Below are positions 43,057 to 55,537 of a stretch of 64,000 nucleotides of DNA, in pieces. The stretch is from Liquidambar formosana (lineage: Eukaryota; Streptophyta; Magnoliopsida; Saxifragales; Altingiaceae). The stretch covers positions 12,714,966 to 12,778,965 of the forward strand of contig CM077832.1 of the NCBI GenBank assembly GCA_039720395.1, given 5' to 3'. How positions within the stretch are numbered: position 1 is the first letter of the stretch; the number at the start of each line of letters is the position of its first letter. The translations under genes were made by a program, and so were the position numbers. The notes below the pieces were generated by a model, which worked only from the letters and a program-made list of their open reading frames with translations, was not told the DNA's origin and did not search any database.

Positions 43057-45158
43057 TGTCACAACTCATAAAGGACTACGCCCCACATTGGCCAAACCAC
43101 TTAGCAATATCAACCTGTAATAAAGTTGTCTCTAATAATCCATTCACAATAAAATTCAAGCCATAACATAACTAAAGTCTCAACAATTAATTGAAATAAC
43201 TAGATAAATCGATATCCATCAAGGTAAATTGTTACCTCCAATAACCTACTACAACGTCCACTGAAATAATAAACTAATTCTTCTAACTACTAAAATAAAA
43301 GTTCTAATTAAACTAGCAGATTAAGCCATTGACACCCTAACTCTTCGTACGCGGAAGCCATTCACATCAAGCTATTCATCTGTGAGGAAAAATATAAGGG
43401 GTGAGCATAACGCTCAGCAAGAAAACATTACACAATATATACAGGAAGAGATCAAGCATATTCGCACGATTGATTTAAAAAAACATGAGTAACAAAACGA
43501 TAAAGTTTTACAATAAATCATTTCTTTCAATTCGATAGGCATATAAACTTTTAGAAGTAATTCTCTTACGTACTTTAAATTCAATAAACAATGACACTGA
43601 AACACTTTCGATAACAATTCATTAATCACTTTAAAATCACTGATCGATAATACAAATCAATAAAACATTACTTCATACAAGTACTTCCTCTAGCTAGACC
43701 CACATTCAATAAGCACCATCATCGTGGGACTTTACACTACATCAGTACTGATGACCAACAGTATTAGAATCCTCTGTTAGCATGGACCAATAATCTAACC
43801 AAAGTTCACACTTATACAAAAAAACATTTGGCAAATATCTTTCACAAGTAAAATAAATTCTAACACATATGTAAAACAATTTAAATAAATGACTATTTTT
43901 TTTGCTTGACCCACAGTACATAAGAAATAAACACTTTGATAATGAAACAGTTTTGAAAACAATTGTCCATAAATCATTGGCTCACAAAAGAGAAATAAAA
44001 ATCATATTTATTTTTATTTAATCAAAAAGGGCGATACATTGTGCAAGTTCCCTTACCTCAAGTCAAACCTTCAACAATCTAAGCGATCAAACTCCTAACA
44101 ATCCCAACGCTATTCAAAACCTAAAATCAATAATATTCTTTATCAATAAATCATACTTAAGCTAAAAAGTCTCTCCAGCTAAGTGGTGCGTTAAGGGTTC
44201 AACGTCTAATTCTCATGGCCTTATAATGCTTACTATATTTAATATAATTAATATATACACCAACATGGCATTAAAATAGACTTATGTTAAATTATAAATT
44301 AATAGGTTTGAATTACTTTTTAACATAGCAAAGTAACCAGTCAATCCGAGAGAAGTTGACTGTCAACAGATGTGAAGTTGACAGTCAGAATGTAGTAAAA
44401 CAGCAGCAGATTTTTGTATTAACTTCCTATGCTACCCAAGGCAAAAGCAGAAGATCACCCACTGATTTTCCCTCAAAATCAGTCCCTAAATCTGTAGAAG
44501 AGATGTTTGTGAAAGGGTGTATGGTAGGGTTTGAGAAATTTGTGGTGATGGACATGGGAAGCGGCGGTGGAAGTAGTGGAAACCACCATTTTTGGCTTTC
44601 CTTGTCACCCAAACCCAAAGAAAGAGATTTTTGGTGGTTGGATGATCTTGTGCAGCAGATATGGAGGGGTTTTTGAGTGGTGGTGATGATGGTTTAGTGG
44701 TTGTAAAAGTGATAGAGATGGAGGATTGGATTAGAGAAGAAAATCTTGGTAACATAGTAAAGTTACCTGTCAACAGATGGTAAGTTACCTGTAAACAGAC
44801 ACGAAGTTGGCAGTCGATTCGTACAAAACAGCATCAGCTCCTTTCCTTTTCCTTCTCTCTTGCTTTCTTTTCTTTTTTTCTCTCTTTTGTTTTCAGTCAA
44901 AAGAATATAAATCCTCCCTAAAGGTTTCTTATATATGGTGCAAGTTAATCCTAACCTAATTAGGATTACCTTCAAAGTCAGTGTTTGACTAGGATATGAA
45001 AACTATCACTCATTGATTAGAAAACAATCACCTTGTTTGGCTACAAAGTTAAACGTGTTTGAGGTTAATCCTAAATTAACTCATACGTTTAAATCTAACT
45101 AAAAGCAATCAATTTTATAGTTAATTAATCAAGCCTAAGAAAAATTCGGGGTTTTACA
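43057..45158 (-). mobile_element. Nested solo LTR in reverse orientation
   Basis: On the minus strand it starts TGTAAAACCCCGAA (right edge 45158) and ends GAGTTGTGACA (left edge 43057). The word acataa straddles both junctions (43050-43055 and 45156-45161). The strict 5-bp flanks are ataat and taaat, so the TSD is imperfect. It interrupts an LTR whose halves match the 51510 family. gttgactgtcaac / gttgacagtcag-like inverted words recur at 44338-44395 and 44765-44820. The two ORFs of about 100 aa inside look fortuitous. Confidence 0.65.
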
Positions 45159-46435
45159 TAAATCATGTAGATTTACATGTATTTGGTAATTTTTGCATAA
45201 ATATCATGCTTGGGGTATAAAATTGCTAGGTTTGACTAATTTTGGGAAACCTAGGATTTGATTTCTACATCATTTTTTTATAAAAATGTTGTTTTTGAAA
45301 TCATTATTTTGGAAATGGTTTGGAAATTATTTATGGGAGTCATTTTATATAATTTATATGAACCCACCTATTATACGGGTTTCTTGGAAAATTAATATAT
45401 ATAATTTTCCGGTTTATATGGAAATTATGGAATTGATAAATAAACAAACAAGTGGTGATGATATGGATGTGATAATAAGGGATACTTTCCGGTTCCAACG
45501 ATCGTAGTATTCCCAAAATGAGGTTACTTTCTGGATCCAAACAGATCCATAGTGTTTCCTCATAATGAGGTTACTTTCTAAGTCCAAATAGGATCCATAG
45601 TGTTTCCTATTATTTCTGTGCATGAGGGCCCTGCATGATCTGGGGATGATTTATCAGTTTAAAAGACTTATTTTATGGATTGTTGGATATGGTGGATGAT
45701 GATTATTGACTTATAAGGCTGTAATATGAAATTTGGAAAGAATGATGATGAATCACAAATAACTTGAGTTATTTCTTACATTTTTAAGAAGAAAAAGGGA
45801 CATTAGTATCAAATGATTTAAACTTCCGCAGTTTATTCCATTGTACCTGTATCAGTTTTATTTACTGAAAATTTATATTACAAACTAATCGATGGTTTTG
45901 CAGGGCTCTTTGAAAAATGTATAAAATATGGTTTTTAAAACCTTGGGTAATTTTGAGAAATATTTTCCTACTGAGCGTGTAGCTCATACTCTTACAATTT
46001 TCTTGTAGGTCATATTTTCAAAGCTAAGCTGACCTGGGTTTCGAGAGCACGTAAGCATGCTTGTATTCATGTTAAAAATATTTGAGATAGGTTTTGAGCC
46101 AAGGCATGTATTAATTTTAATTTTATTAGCTGTAATAATTAATTGAGTAGTAGATGCATATTTGAATGAGACTTATGTGACTACGATACAGCCTGTAGAT
46201 TTATTTATTCTTGGAATATTGTGTGGATGGCTCTAAATGCTTATAAATGTGTTTTCTACAGGTTTTATGATTAGTCGATAACTTGGTATGTCCTGTTTAC
46301 AGACAGTACCATGCCGAATTTTCTAAAAATATTTTCAAAAGAATTATTTTTATTAAACATCTACAAAAAAATTGGTTTAAAATTGATTTTCTTACAACTT
46401 AACTAATGTCCCCCATTTCGGGTCGTTACATAATG

Positions 46436-49400
46436 TCAAACCAATGTATCTTGGATTTTATTTAAACTTAAAACTGTTGATTTTTGGCAGATTCAAACAA
46501 TTCGATTAATCATTTGATGATCTGATCGTAGGAGTTTTATCTGTTCTCAGTGTAGCCATTCATCGATCATATAGCAAATTGATTTATCATTTTTTCAACA
46601 TATTAATATTTAGTCAAATGAATTAATGACTTTTTTTTTTTTTATCAAATATTCATGAGGCGTATGGCCATAAGTCCTTATTAGCTTTCTTGTACAGGAT
46701 GAAGTACCATATAAACAATTTCTGAAGCCTTTAGTTCACTATTAGAAGAACGTACTAAAATGCCCCCACTAATACAACAACTTGATTGAATTACCTCTTT
46801 TGTATGCTATATACGATTTCTGTTTCAGTTTTTAAATCAAAAGAATCGCTCAAAAATAGAATAAATCATCCTCATAGAATTCGGCTTCTTTAATCTTGCG
46901 ATTCGCATAATTGAAACTACAGCTAAGGAAAGTTTGTATGAGTACATTCTTTTTCAAATTTATGACTGGAGGGTGAATAAGTTGCCAGTATTACATCGTC
47001 GGTGAACGATCACTGTGTTGAACTTTGGGGGAAATACTCATTGAACGAGAAAATGGCCAAAAAAACGTAAGCTAATTTCGGTTAAATCTGTTTATGTATG
47101 TAATAGCTTTGAACTGAACTCAAAGATTCGACCTTTATTGCTCGTATATATGTAGATGATGTAACTTTTTTAGGGTTTCGTTTTTTAGAGGGAAGGGTCA
47201 TAATCTAGCTTTGAACTAAATCTTTCTATGTTGATGATGTCACTAAATTGTTTGGAGTTCGAATATTTGATGTTTGTGGACATTAAAAATTTGAAATTTT
47301 TTCCATGTTCTATGTAAATCTCACTTGTCTATTTGAAATTTAATTTTTTTAGGGAAATATATATGATCCCGTGTTTGATCCCCTATGTATGAAATAGTTA
47401 TTGTAAGGATTAGGGAGCTTGTTTGAGAAATCGATTTGTTTGTAACATCCGTGTGCACTATTTCGTGTGAATCAAAGTAACCAACGGCAGTTCTTTTCCC
47501 AAAAACCCATTGTGATAATTATTGGTAGAGCAAGATAGTTACTCTGTGAATTTGATTCATGTTTTTGTACAGTGGCTTTGTTACTCTATCTAGACCCTTT
47601 TTCTTTTTATATTTTTTCCAATTTAAAGTCGTTATCGTTTAGTGTATGTTCGAATGTAGATTGAAAAATCGTTGTATTAATGTTCTGAGTTTTTAACTTG
47701 TAGTTGGATGATGTGACTGTTTGGTTTTCTAATGTATATATTTGATAGAAAAATAGGTGATAGTATAGATAATACGAGGAGGTTGGATGTAACTTTATTT
47801 TTAAACTTTGATAATCATGGAGTAATTGTTTTACAATCCCAAAATGATGTAATTATATGTTCACTTTCTGATGGTGTTTAGATGTAACTATTTTAGTTGT
47901 TGAGTGGTTATTCTGATAGTCTAATTAGTTACATTGGAGCTGGTTTGAAAGTGATGTAAATATAAGTTGGGGTTTTTTTTTTTTTTTTTTCCTGTACTTG
48001 TAGATTGATAGTGAATTCAAATGATATAACTATATTAGTTGTTGAAGTGATTATTCTGCTATTGTAACTAGTTACATAGGGTTTAGTCTAAAAGTGATGT
48101 GAAATATAAGTTAGGGTTATTGTTGCTTTGCTTGCTTTACTTGGTAGGTTAATACTGATAAGTGTTGAATATATGCAGGGTGGAGTGCGGAGTTTGTGGT
48201 TTGCTTCTTAATTTATAGGATTGCAAACATGCTGGACGTGAAAAAAGACTTTCAAAAACAACATTGTCTACTAATGCAGAAAAAATTGGTGAATAATTAC
48301 TTATAGCAAGGACTCAGATCTTGGAGTGAGGCAGATTTCTTCACGTGGAAGAATGCCAGGTCGCATAGGAAAAAGTGACTTATTTCTTGGGTTAAAGGGT
48401 GGTGGGGGTTATGGCATTTTGTACCCACATTGGATTTTTTGGTTCTTTATTAATAGCAATTAATAGTCGTTGTGCCTTTAAGCTGTACGCAAATGTCCAG
48501 CTTATAAGAAAACAAAGATGAAGTGTGCACCAGCTGGTTTGAATTTTGGGATTGGGATGACTTGTTTTGTGGTGACTAAAATCGCTATTTTGGTTTAGCC
48601 AAGAAAAATTAAAATGGAATAATTTAGAAAGTCACATGAACATTTATTGAAACAAAATTGATATTTATTGGCAATTGTTTGATATGTAATGGCATCGTTT
48701 GGGGCCACCTATATTTAATGTATGAGCCACACGTGGCCCTTATGCTATTATGGGTATCTAGAAACATGCTTTCAACCTCCATTATAGCTCACCCATTATT
48801 ATGATTATAAAACATTGTGAAGATGGGTGTGGCTCCTTTAAATCTAGGTGGTAATCACGTGATATAAGGTGCGCATATGTCAATTTAAATAGGTGTGTTA
48901 TCCACGGTCGCAAGAGTGATATAGGACGTATGTATTAGGTAGAGTTTCTCATTCTTGACTAATATAGGTTCATTGCATTTTCATTGAAACAAATGGACGA
49001 GGATGTAGCAAAAAAAAATGACTAAGCTGTTACAATGCTCACACCATCTTAAAAAAAAAAGTGGAAGAGATAAGGAGAGAACCATATATTAGGTGATGCT
49101 GTCAAACATTTTTAGATCACTCTTTATATAGTTACTATAGAAAACTGATTCTCATTGATAATTACTTGCATGATTACAATCAACCCAATATTAGGATTAT
49201 ATAGAGAAGAAGAGGAAATAATATGGAAATTAATAATAATACAAATACATAAACAAGGAAATAAATCAAAGTCTTCTTTGAAATTTTCTCCTTGAATTTA
49301 TCTTAATTTATCTCCTTCCTTAATATGCTCATTCTTGAATTATTTTCATATATTCTTGATCCCATCCTTTTCTTGTCTTTACATTAAAAGAATACTTTGA

Positions 49401-50830
49401 TCATAGACAGCCACAACTAAGTAGTCAATTCTCTTCGAACATACCAAATTCAACATGTTTTGAATATTTGTGTTACAGTCAAGCATACAAAAAGCATGTC
49501 CAGTAAAGAATATGAATGTGACAACGAATCTGCTTTTAAATGATTCCACTTGCCACATGCAAAAGTGACTCAGTCACCGTACCGGAAGTTGCGTGGTGCA
49601 TCTAAAATCGCAGTGTATATCTCATGTTTGCATAGTAACATGACCATCTTGATTATAACAAACTTGCAAAAAATGCATGAAATCTCAAACTTATGCTACT
49701 ACAATTTATTTATATTTTTTTCCATAGTCACGTGTCCACAAATTCTTCATGTTTTAATTCTGTTCTACGAACAACTACATGTAATCCATTTCTTAAACAT
49801 ATTATAAATATAACAATTACATGTAATGCCATCAAATTAGTCTACTGAATGCATACCCCTAACTTAGATTGAGTACTCAACATGTACTAAATGCTCTACA
49901 CAAATCCAAAATTTACCAAAAAAAACACCAAAAGTAGGGGTGGTACCCCCCAGACATAAATCCCCAAATTATAAAATAAAATAAACCAAAAATAGGGTTA
50001 ATACCCACCAGATGTGATAATCAGAAAACTCTTCATAAAATTAACAAAATCATCAGCGGAAAACAAATGGAAAAACGATGGAGACGTTAAGAATGAAAAA
50101 TTTTTATAAACACATCCAACAACTAACCTGGTAATGCAGGGGATTCAAATTCTAGAATAAAGCAGCCCCAACATCTCTCCCAAACATATCAAGAATGAAG
50201 ACGAATTGAATTCAAATTTGAAAATCCCAGTGGCATGTTGAAATGGATAAAGATTGGAATCTGATTGCTGCGAAAATCTTGGGCATAAATGAATGAAGAA
50301 TCCACCTCCTAATTTAACACCCCCTCCTTGTATAACGTCAATGACAAGGTAATATACCATCCCTGGTGGAAGGGCATAAGTGGGATTTGCATATCTAAGA
50401 AAACCAAAAAATGGGATCGTTTCCTCACCCTAGTGGACTTCAGGTTGAAGAAAAAGATTGACAGGACTTAATGCTTTATGACATCTTGGAAATGTCCTTC
50501 TACCTAATTTCCCCAATTTTCATTCGGTTGATCCATTCAGTGACTTTTTTCCCTTTTTCTTTCAATTGACTTTATTATTGTTTCACAAATTTGCTTGTGG
50601 AATTAGGGGTTTTAAAAAGGTTATTATTTAGGGATATTATAGTCACAAAATAGGAGTTCTCTCCTTGGTTTTTTAAGCATACTAATGGGAGAAAATGTTT
50701 TTTTAGAAGATAAACCTAGGGTTTCTGGTGTGGAATTGTGATCAAGTGTTTTTTAGTTATTAAAACCATATATACCTTTGTTTATCATGAGAAGGTAAAC
50801 TGTGAGATTTTTTTTTCTTTAATGTGATAG
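46436..50830. other. Unassigned 4.4-kb stretch without genes
   Basis: AT-rich with stops in every frame and no conserved domain visible. It holds a diverged direct duplication (47881-47973 and 48021-48119) sharing tagttgttga, agttacat and aagtgatgt. The segment 48180-48600 has some coding-like texture but no intact frame. A dead DNA transposon or LTR remnant is possible, but nothing specific supports it. Confidence 0.4.
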
Positions 50831-51102
50831 ATTCGGCTACGTTTGTTATGAGGGAATGAGGGAATAGCCTTCCCTTATGGGGGTCTATTCCCTCCAATGA
50901 GAGAATAGTCATTCCTTCCTAAACTAAGAGAAATGACTATTCCTTCTTTTTAAGTAGTAAAATTCATTAAAAATGGGTCCCACCTTTGCTTTTTCAATCC
51001 ATTCCCACCCCTTACTAAATATTGGGATGGAATGTCCATTCTCATTCCATTCCCATACCCATTCTCATTCCATTCTATTCCCTCAAACCAAATGCAGCCT
51101 AA
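50831..51102. mobile_element. Foldback MITE, ggaatg-rich
   Basis: The ends are inverted: attcggctacgtttg at the left pairs with caaatgcagcctaat at the right. Both arms contain repeated gaatg/cattc words. A clear TSD was not found, so the superfamily is left open. Confidence 0.55.
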
Positions 51103-51509
51103 TGGTGCTCTTTTGGTGGGTCTGTTGGAGCCCTCTAAAGGGATAGTGTCATTTCTCTTTTCTAATTTTATTTTCCTTGCTGTAGTGGTTTTAGGGGTAG
51201 TAAGTTGCCCTTGCACCCTTTTTTCATCTCATATAATTTAGTTTAACAAGAGTAATTGTAATAGTAGTAGCAAAGGCCTCTTTTGAGTTACCAGTGGAGT
51301 GGGGTCTTGGCTTCAAATATACAGTGTCCCTTCGATCAGGAGTTGCAGTACTACCCTTTTTTGTTGGCTGTTTAATTTGTTACTTGCTACGAAAAACAAC
51401 CTCTCCCAACAAAAAAAAAAAAAAGAAAAAAGAGAGGAAAATCTCAGGAGTTTTTTAAAAAAAATTACTTTGAAAGATGAAGTGGGCTCCTCTGCATACC
51501 CATGATAAT

Positions 51510-53770
51510 TGTAATGCCCGCATCATTTAATTAGGATAATCTCACCTTTAATGCATGATTTACATGTATATTAGTTGATTTGTCGGGTATTGTGGTGCAT
51601 AGGCATCACATGGGTACGATGTTGTCATGTTTGTGATTTCACACTTTTAGACTGCTGAAATTTGGCTAAGTGTTGGGAAAAAAATGGATTTTCGAAAAAC
51701 TTCGTTTTTAAAGATAATTTTTAGCGGTAATGGAAGTTTATAATATTATAAGATATCTGTGATTTTATGGGATTTTATTATCACGTTTCGATCGGTTTCC
51801 TCGTACGTTTGTTTTTGAAAAATCTGTCGGGAGTCGGATTTTGTACTAAAACTTGAAAATGAGATTTTGATTTACTTGGAATTTGATTTTTTTGATATTT
51901 TATTTGGATTCAAATGGGGGGTTATTTGCTTATTTTCATTAAATAACTTAAAGTAACTTAAATGTTTTTAATGTAAATAAGGTAGTGGTAAGTACTGTGG
52001 GAGTTTATACACATTTGCCTGAGTTACTGGGCATTTTCAGCAAGTGACGATTGATCCTGGCTTTGGGACGATCGATCGTCAGTGCCCCGGAAATGCAATT
52101 TTGCCTCTGTTTTTCACGATCGATCATACCCTCAACCTATGATCGATCGTGCATCACGGATTTTGCAAATTTTTTTGCGTAAATGACGCATATGCCCCTC
52201 ACCTCTTATAAAACCCTCATATCACGATTCTAACACCCATTTTCAGCATTTTGAGTGTTAGGGACTTGAGAGAGAAGGAGAGAGAGAGAGGAAAGATAGG
52301 AGAGAGAAAGGGAGTGTTTGGAGAGAGAAAATCACATTTTTCTCTTGCATGCATGGGTTTTTGACTCTCTCTCCTCATATCAACGTTTGAATTCACGTTC
52401 TAGGGGCTGGATTTGAAGATCTACACGTGCATTGAGAGGATTCAAGCCTGATCTGTAGAGTTTGGAGCTCATTCTTGCTTTCTAGGCTCAGATCCGACCT
52501 TCCCAACACATTTTCTTTACGTTTGGTGCAATATATGTGAGGTAGGTGTAATTTTCATGGGTTTTAACCGTAGGGATGATAATGGGTTAGTATATAAGCC
52601 CATATATGTTGGACAAAAATGTATTTTGGTGTTGGTTATGATTTTTTGTGATTATTGGGTGTATTATCATGTATATTTTGTAATGCATGTACTGAGGGGT
52701 CTAGTTTACGTAACCCTATATTTAGGAATATTAATTTTGGGAGTATATGGGTTGATATACTTGTCATATTTTGGTTTATTTGGAAGGTACATGCTATGTA
52801 AATTCTTGTTGGTCTATATTTTACATGTTTTACATAGCTCTCACATGTTATATAATTATGAAATAATTATATATTGTTGATTTTTGGAATAACTGACACG
52901 TTTATGAGTTTTTATGCTTTCATGGCATTCATTGGCATAAAATGCATGAAATGAACTTAATTAATTACTTGGTAAAAGTATATTAAAGGGTCATTGGATT
53001 TGGACTACTAGCGGTCAAGGGACTTAGCGGTGTTTTCCATTCTTTTGGTCCTGGGTACTTTCCGGTTCCAGGTAGGGACCTTTGTGTTCCCGAATCAGAG
53101 GCTACTTTCCGGTTCCAGGTAGGAACCCTTGTGTTGTCCTCTTGGAGGTGGGTTTAAATCCTCCGTTTTCGCGCGAAGACTCCAGCGGGAGTGGTTGGTA
53201 ATGATGGATTATGTTAAATGGACATGAGTCGCATATTATTCACGACATTGCATGGGTTTTAATTATTTTAAGCATGGTTTTAATTGGTTATATTATCATG
53301 CTTTGGTTTTTTCTATATGAAAATTATATCTACTGAGTTTTATACTCACTCCTATGTTTTATAAACCCTTTTCAGATGATTTCATAGCTGGGGAGACCTC
53401 GCCTTGAGGTGTTATGCTTTGTTGGGATCGAATTTTAATGTTATGGTTATGTATTAACTAAACACTTTGTATTCGGCCAATGGGCACTAGACATGTAATA
53501 ACTTATGGTTTGTAATATTTTAATTTCGTAGGGCTCTTTATATGGTTTATTTAGCATGTAATGATACCAATGATGGATGACAGGAACTTTTATAACTCTT
53601 TTATACAAGATTTTGTTACGGTATGTTCCTTTTACGAATGGGTCATGCCGAAATTTTTATTAAAATTACCGGTTTTCTAACACGTGCCATTCACGTGCTT
53701 CCTAAATGATTTTCTTAATTAACTAGATTTATTACTATTGATCACGGCTTAATTAATTTGGGTCGTGACA
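51510..53770 (+). mobile_element. 5' LTR of a Ty3/gypsy retrotransposon
   Basis: Starts TGTAATGCCCGCATC, ends GGGTCGTGACA, 2261 bp. It is placed as a 5' LTR because a primer-binding site and gag follow. TATAAAA lies at 52207-52213, preceded by iterated GATCGATC palindromes. Two or more ctttccggttccaggtagg-type subrepeats lie near 53047-53120. It is the same family as the solo LTR at 41739-46430. The left flank is ataat. The matching right flank is outside the readable element because a second element interrupts it. Confidence 0.8.
52047..52151. promoter_or_regulatory. Iterated GATCGATC palindromes upstream of the LTR TATA box
   Basis: gacgattgatc (52047), perfect palindrome gacgatcgatcgtc (52068-52081), cacgatcgatcat (about 52115-52127) and its exact reverse complement atgatcgatcgtg (about 52139-52151). 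TATAAAA follows at 52207. The core differs from that of the related LTR at 41739 but sits in the same place. Confidence 0.55.
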
Positions 53771-53778
53771 ATTCTTTT

Positions 53779-53790
53779 TGGTATGAGAGC
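53779..53790 (+). other. Primer-binding site (initiator tRNA-Met type)
   Basis: tggtatgagagc begins 8 nt after the LTR end and matches the usual plant tRNA-Met PBS tggtatcagagc at 11 of 12 positions. Confidence 0.75.
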
Positions 53791-54030
53791 CTGCTAGTAG
53801 GTCCATATGGGAGTATACCTGTATAATTATAATTAACATGTAGGGATAATAACATGTTGATTGAGAACTTGTTTGTGTTCTATACGAACCTAGAAACCTG
53901 TTAGGTTACACATGTTGGATAATTTATTGGGTGTTAATGATTTGGTGTGCACGTGGTATAATATAACACACACTAGAGAACAATGTTCTATCTATGGTAT
54001 ATATATGATAGTTTGTTTATGTCTACTAGA

Positions 54031-55209
54031 ATGCCAAGGAACACTCGTAACAGTCGTTGTGCCGCTGAAGCCCGGGCTCAGGCTGAAGCTGAAGCACAAG
54101 CACGAGCTGAGGTTGAAGCCAATGCACAAGACCCACCACCGGTCCCAGTTGGGGAACAAGTTGGAAACCCTCCACCTATACAAGGAAATTTCAATCCGGC
54201 TCAATTGGATGCCCTTTTTGCTGCCATGCAAGGGCTGCAGGCTAACTTAGCCACTAACACTTATCAGAATCAGGACCTAGAGTTGGTCGAGTTGACTCGG
54301 AAGTCACTGTTAAGGAAGGAGTTTCGTGAAGTCAAACCCTCTAGATTTGATGGGGACCACGACCCAGCAAAGGCCGACCAATGGATTCGTAGTGTGAAAG
54401 CTGACTTGAAATTAGCCCGCATACCCAAGTCCTATTGGGTGGAATTTGCCTCTAGCTTGTTCACTGACATGGCTGAGGATTGGTGGACTAGCCAAGGTTC
54501 ACTTGAGGAGTTGGGAGCTATGACTTGGGAGCAATTTGAGTCCAAGTTCAACGATAATTTTTATCCGGAAGCCTTCAAGAACAATAAGATCCGGGGACTG
54601 ATGAATTTGAAGCAAGGGGAGATGACTACTCAAAAGTACACTTCCAAGTTTGTAGAGTTGTGTAGATTTTCTGTGGGAATGAATGCGGATGAGAAAGAAA
54701 AGTGTAGGAGATACGAATGGGGTTTGAACCGTACTCTGCAAGGCAAGGTGAATCATTTAATGATTAATGATTTCAAGAGACTTGTGAGCTCTGTTTTAGC
54801 TGCTGAAGAGGAACACCTGGGCTATAGAGAAGATAGGGCTCTAGAGAGAGAACGCAGAAGGAATAATCTACAACCACGAAAGGATGGTGCTAGTGGTTCT
54901 GGTACAGGGAAGAAGCCACAACAGCAGGGTGGAGGTTTTGTAACTAATCCCAACCTTCGTCCTAAAGGGATTCAGTTCAAACCACCTCAACCAGGGAAGA
55001 ATAGTAGTAGTAGCAGTTCCAGTGGAAGTAGTGGAAGCCAGAAGACATGTTTTCACTGTAAACAGAAAGGACATATCAAACCTAATTGTCCATTGTTGAC
55101 TGGGGGTTCATCATCCTCCCGACAACCATCTGTGAATTCCCCACCACCATATTTCCCCCAACAAGGATATGGTTATCAGGGACAATCACAAATGCCGGTG
55201 CATTCTTAG
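54031..55209 (+). CDS. Ty3/gypsy Gag polyprotein
   Basis: 392 aa from the methionine at 54031, which begins a typical Gag N-terminus (MPRNTRNSR). It is chosen over an upstream in-frame ATG at 53983 that would add LTR-leader residues. Alanine/glutamate-rich N-terminal part (residues 10-45), Retrotrans_gag capsid domain at about 95-215 (WIRSVKADLKLARIP, AEDWWTSQG, FNDNFYPEAFKN, YTSKFVELCRFS). Then a basic/serine-rich linker and one CCHC zinc knuckle, C340-FH-C343-KQKG-H348-IKPN-C353. It would package and encapsidate the element RNA. The ORF ends at TAG 55207-55209, but the same frame continues as Gag-Pol beyond it. Confidence 0.85.
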   Translation: MPRNTRNSRCAAEARAQAEAEAQARAEVEANAQDPPPVPVGEQVGNPPPIQGNFNPAQLDALFAAMQGLQANLATNTYQNQDLELVELTRKSLLRKEFREVKPSRFDGDHDPAKADQWIRSVKADLKLARIPKSYWVEFASSLFTDMAEDWWTSQGSLEELGAMTWEQFESKFNDNFYPEAFKNNKIRGLMNLKQGEMTTQKYTSKFVELCRFSVGMNADEKEKCRRYEWGLNRTLQGKVNHLMINDFKRLVSSVLAAEEEHLGYREDRALERERRRNNLQPRKDGASGSGTGKKPQQQGGGFVTNPNLRPKGIQFKPPQPGKNSSSSSSSGSSGSQKTCFHCKQKGHIKPNCPLLTGGSSSSRQPSVNSPPPYFPQQGYGYQGQSQMPVHS

Positions 55210-55537
55210 TCCTATTTCATGCCACCCCCATATTATGGACAACAACACATCACCCAACCGTACTAACAGCAATATTATCAACCACCTCAGTACCCACAAC
55301 CTCAATACCAATCACCGCAACAGCAGCAGCCGCCACAGGGATATGGTCAGCAACCCCAGAACCGCCAGGGGCGCGGTGGAGGTGGAGGTGGTAGTGGAAG
55401 AGGACAGGGTAATCGTCAGCATGGGCGAGTGTTTGCTATGCATCGCCAGGAAGAAGGAGCTTTTAATGCAGTGGTTGAAGGTACATTCCTAGTCTTTGGA
55501 GTATGGGCTAAAGTTTTGTTTGATCCGGGATCCACAC
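55210..55537 (+). pseudogene. Gag-protease continuation, interrupted by stops and by an insertion
   Basis: In frame with Gag, after the TAG at 55207, a Q/P/Y-rich then G-rich linker is read with one more stop (TAA 55264-55266). It runs into GRVFAMHRQEEGAFNAVVEG and LFDPGST at 55520-55536, the position of the aspartic protease active site. The frame is cut at 55538 by the LTR of another element. Both stops lie where glutamine codons would suit the Q-rich context. Confidence 0.7.

Larger units (their letters stand above)
41739..46430 (+). mobile_element. Ty3/gypsy solo LTR with TSD, interrupted by a nested LTR
   Basis: Begins TGTGAGAACTTG, ends GGGTCGTTACA, and is flanked by taatg on both sides (41734-41738 and 46431-46435). 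Without the nested 43057-45158 insertion it is about 2.6 kb. Long stretches match the LTR at 51510-53770: tttgtactaaaactt, aaaaatctgtcg.gag..cgg, atttgattttt.tgatattt, and the ctttccggttcc-type repeats near 45486. A TATA-like tttatatatg (42461) follows three copies of a 16-bp palindrome. It has no coding capacity. Confidence 0.88.

Noticed and set aside
44356..44773. Overlapping ORFs of about 100 codons on both strands
   Set aside because: Inside the nested solo LTR, with no domain and antisense shadows of each other.
48180..48600. Cysteine-containing fragment resembling a GRF or SWIM-type zinc finger
   Set aside because: Multiple stops and no complete motif; too weak to name.
51265..51433. 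Possible SINE: promoter-like words followed by a 14-A run
   Set aside because: Box A and box B matches are poor (cttcgatca against ggttcgaatcc) and no flanking TSD was found.
52557..52880. 107-codon hydrophobic ORF, plus strand
   Set aside because: It lies inside an LTR, is a product of TA-rich sequence and is not conserved in the related LTR at 41739.
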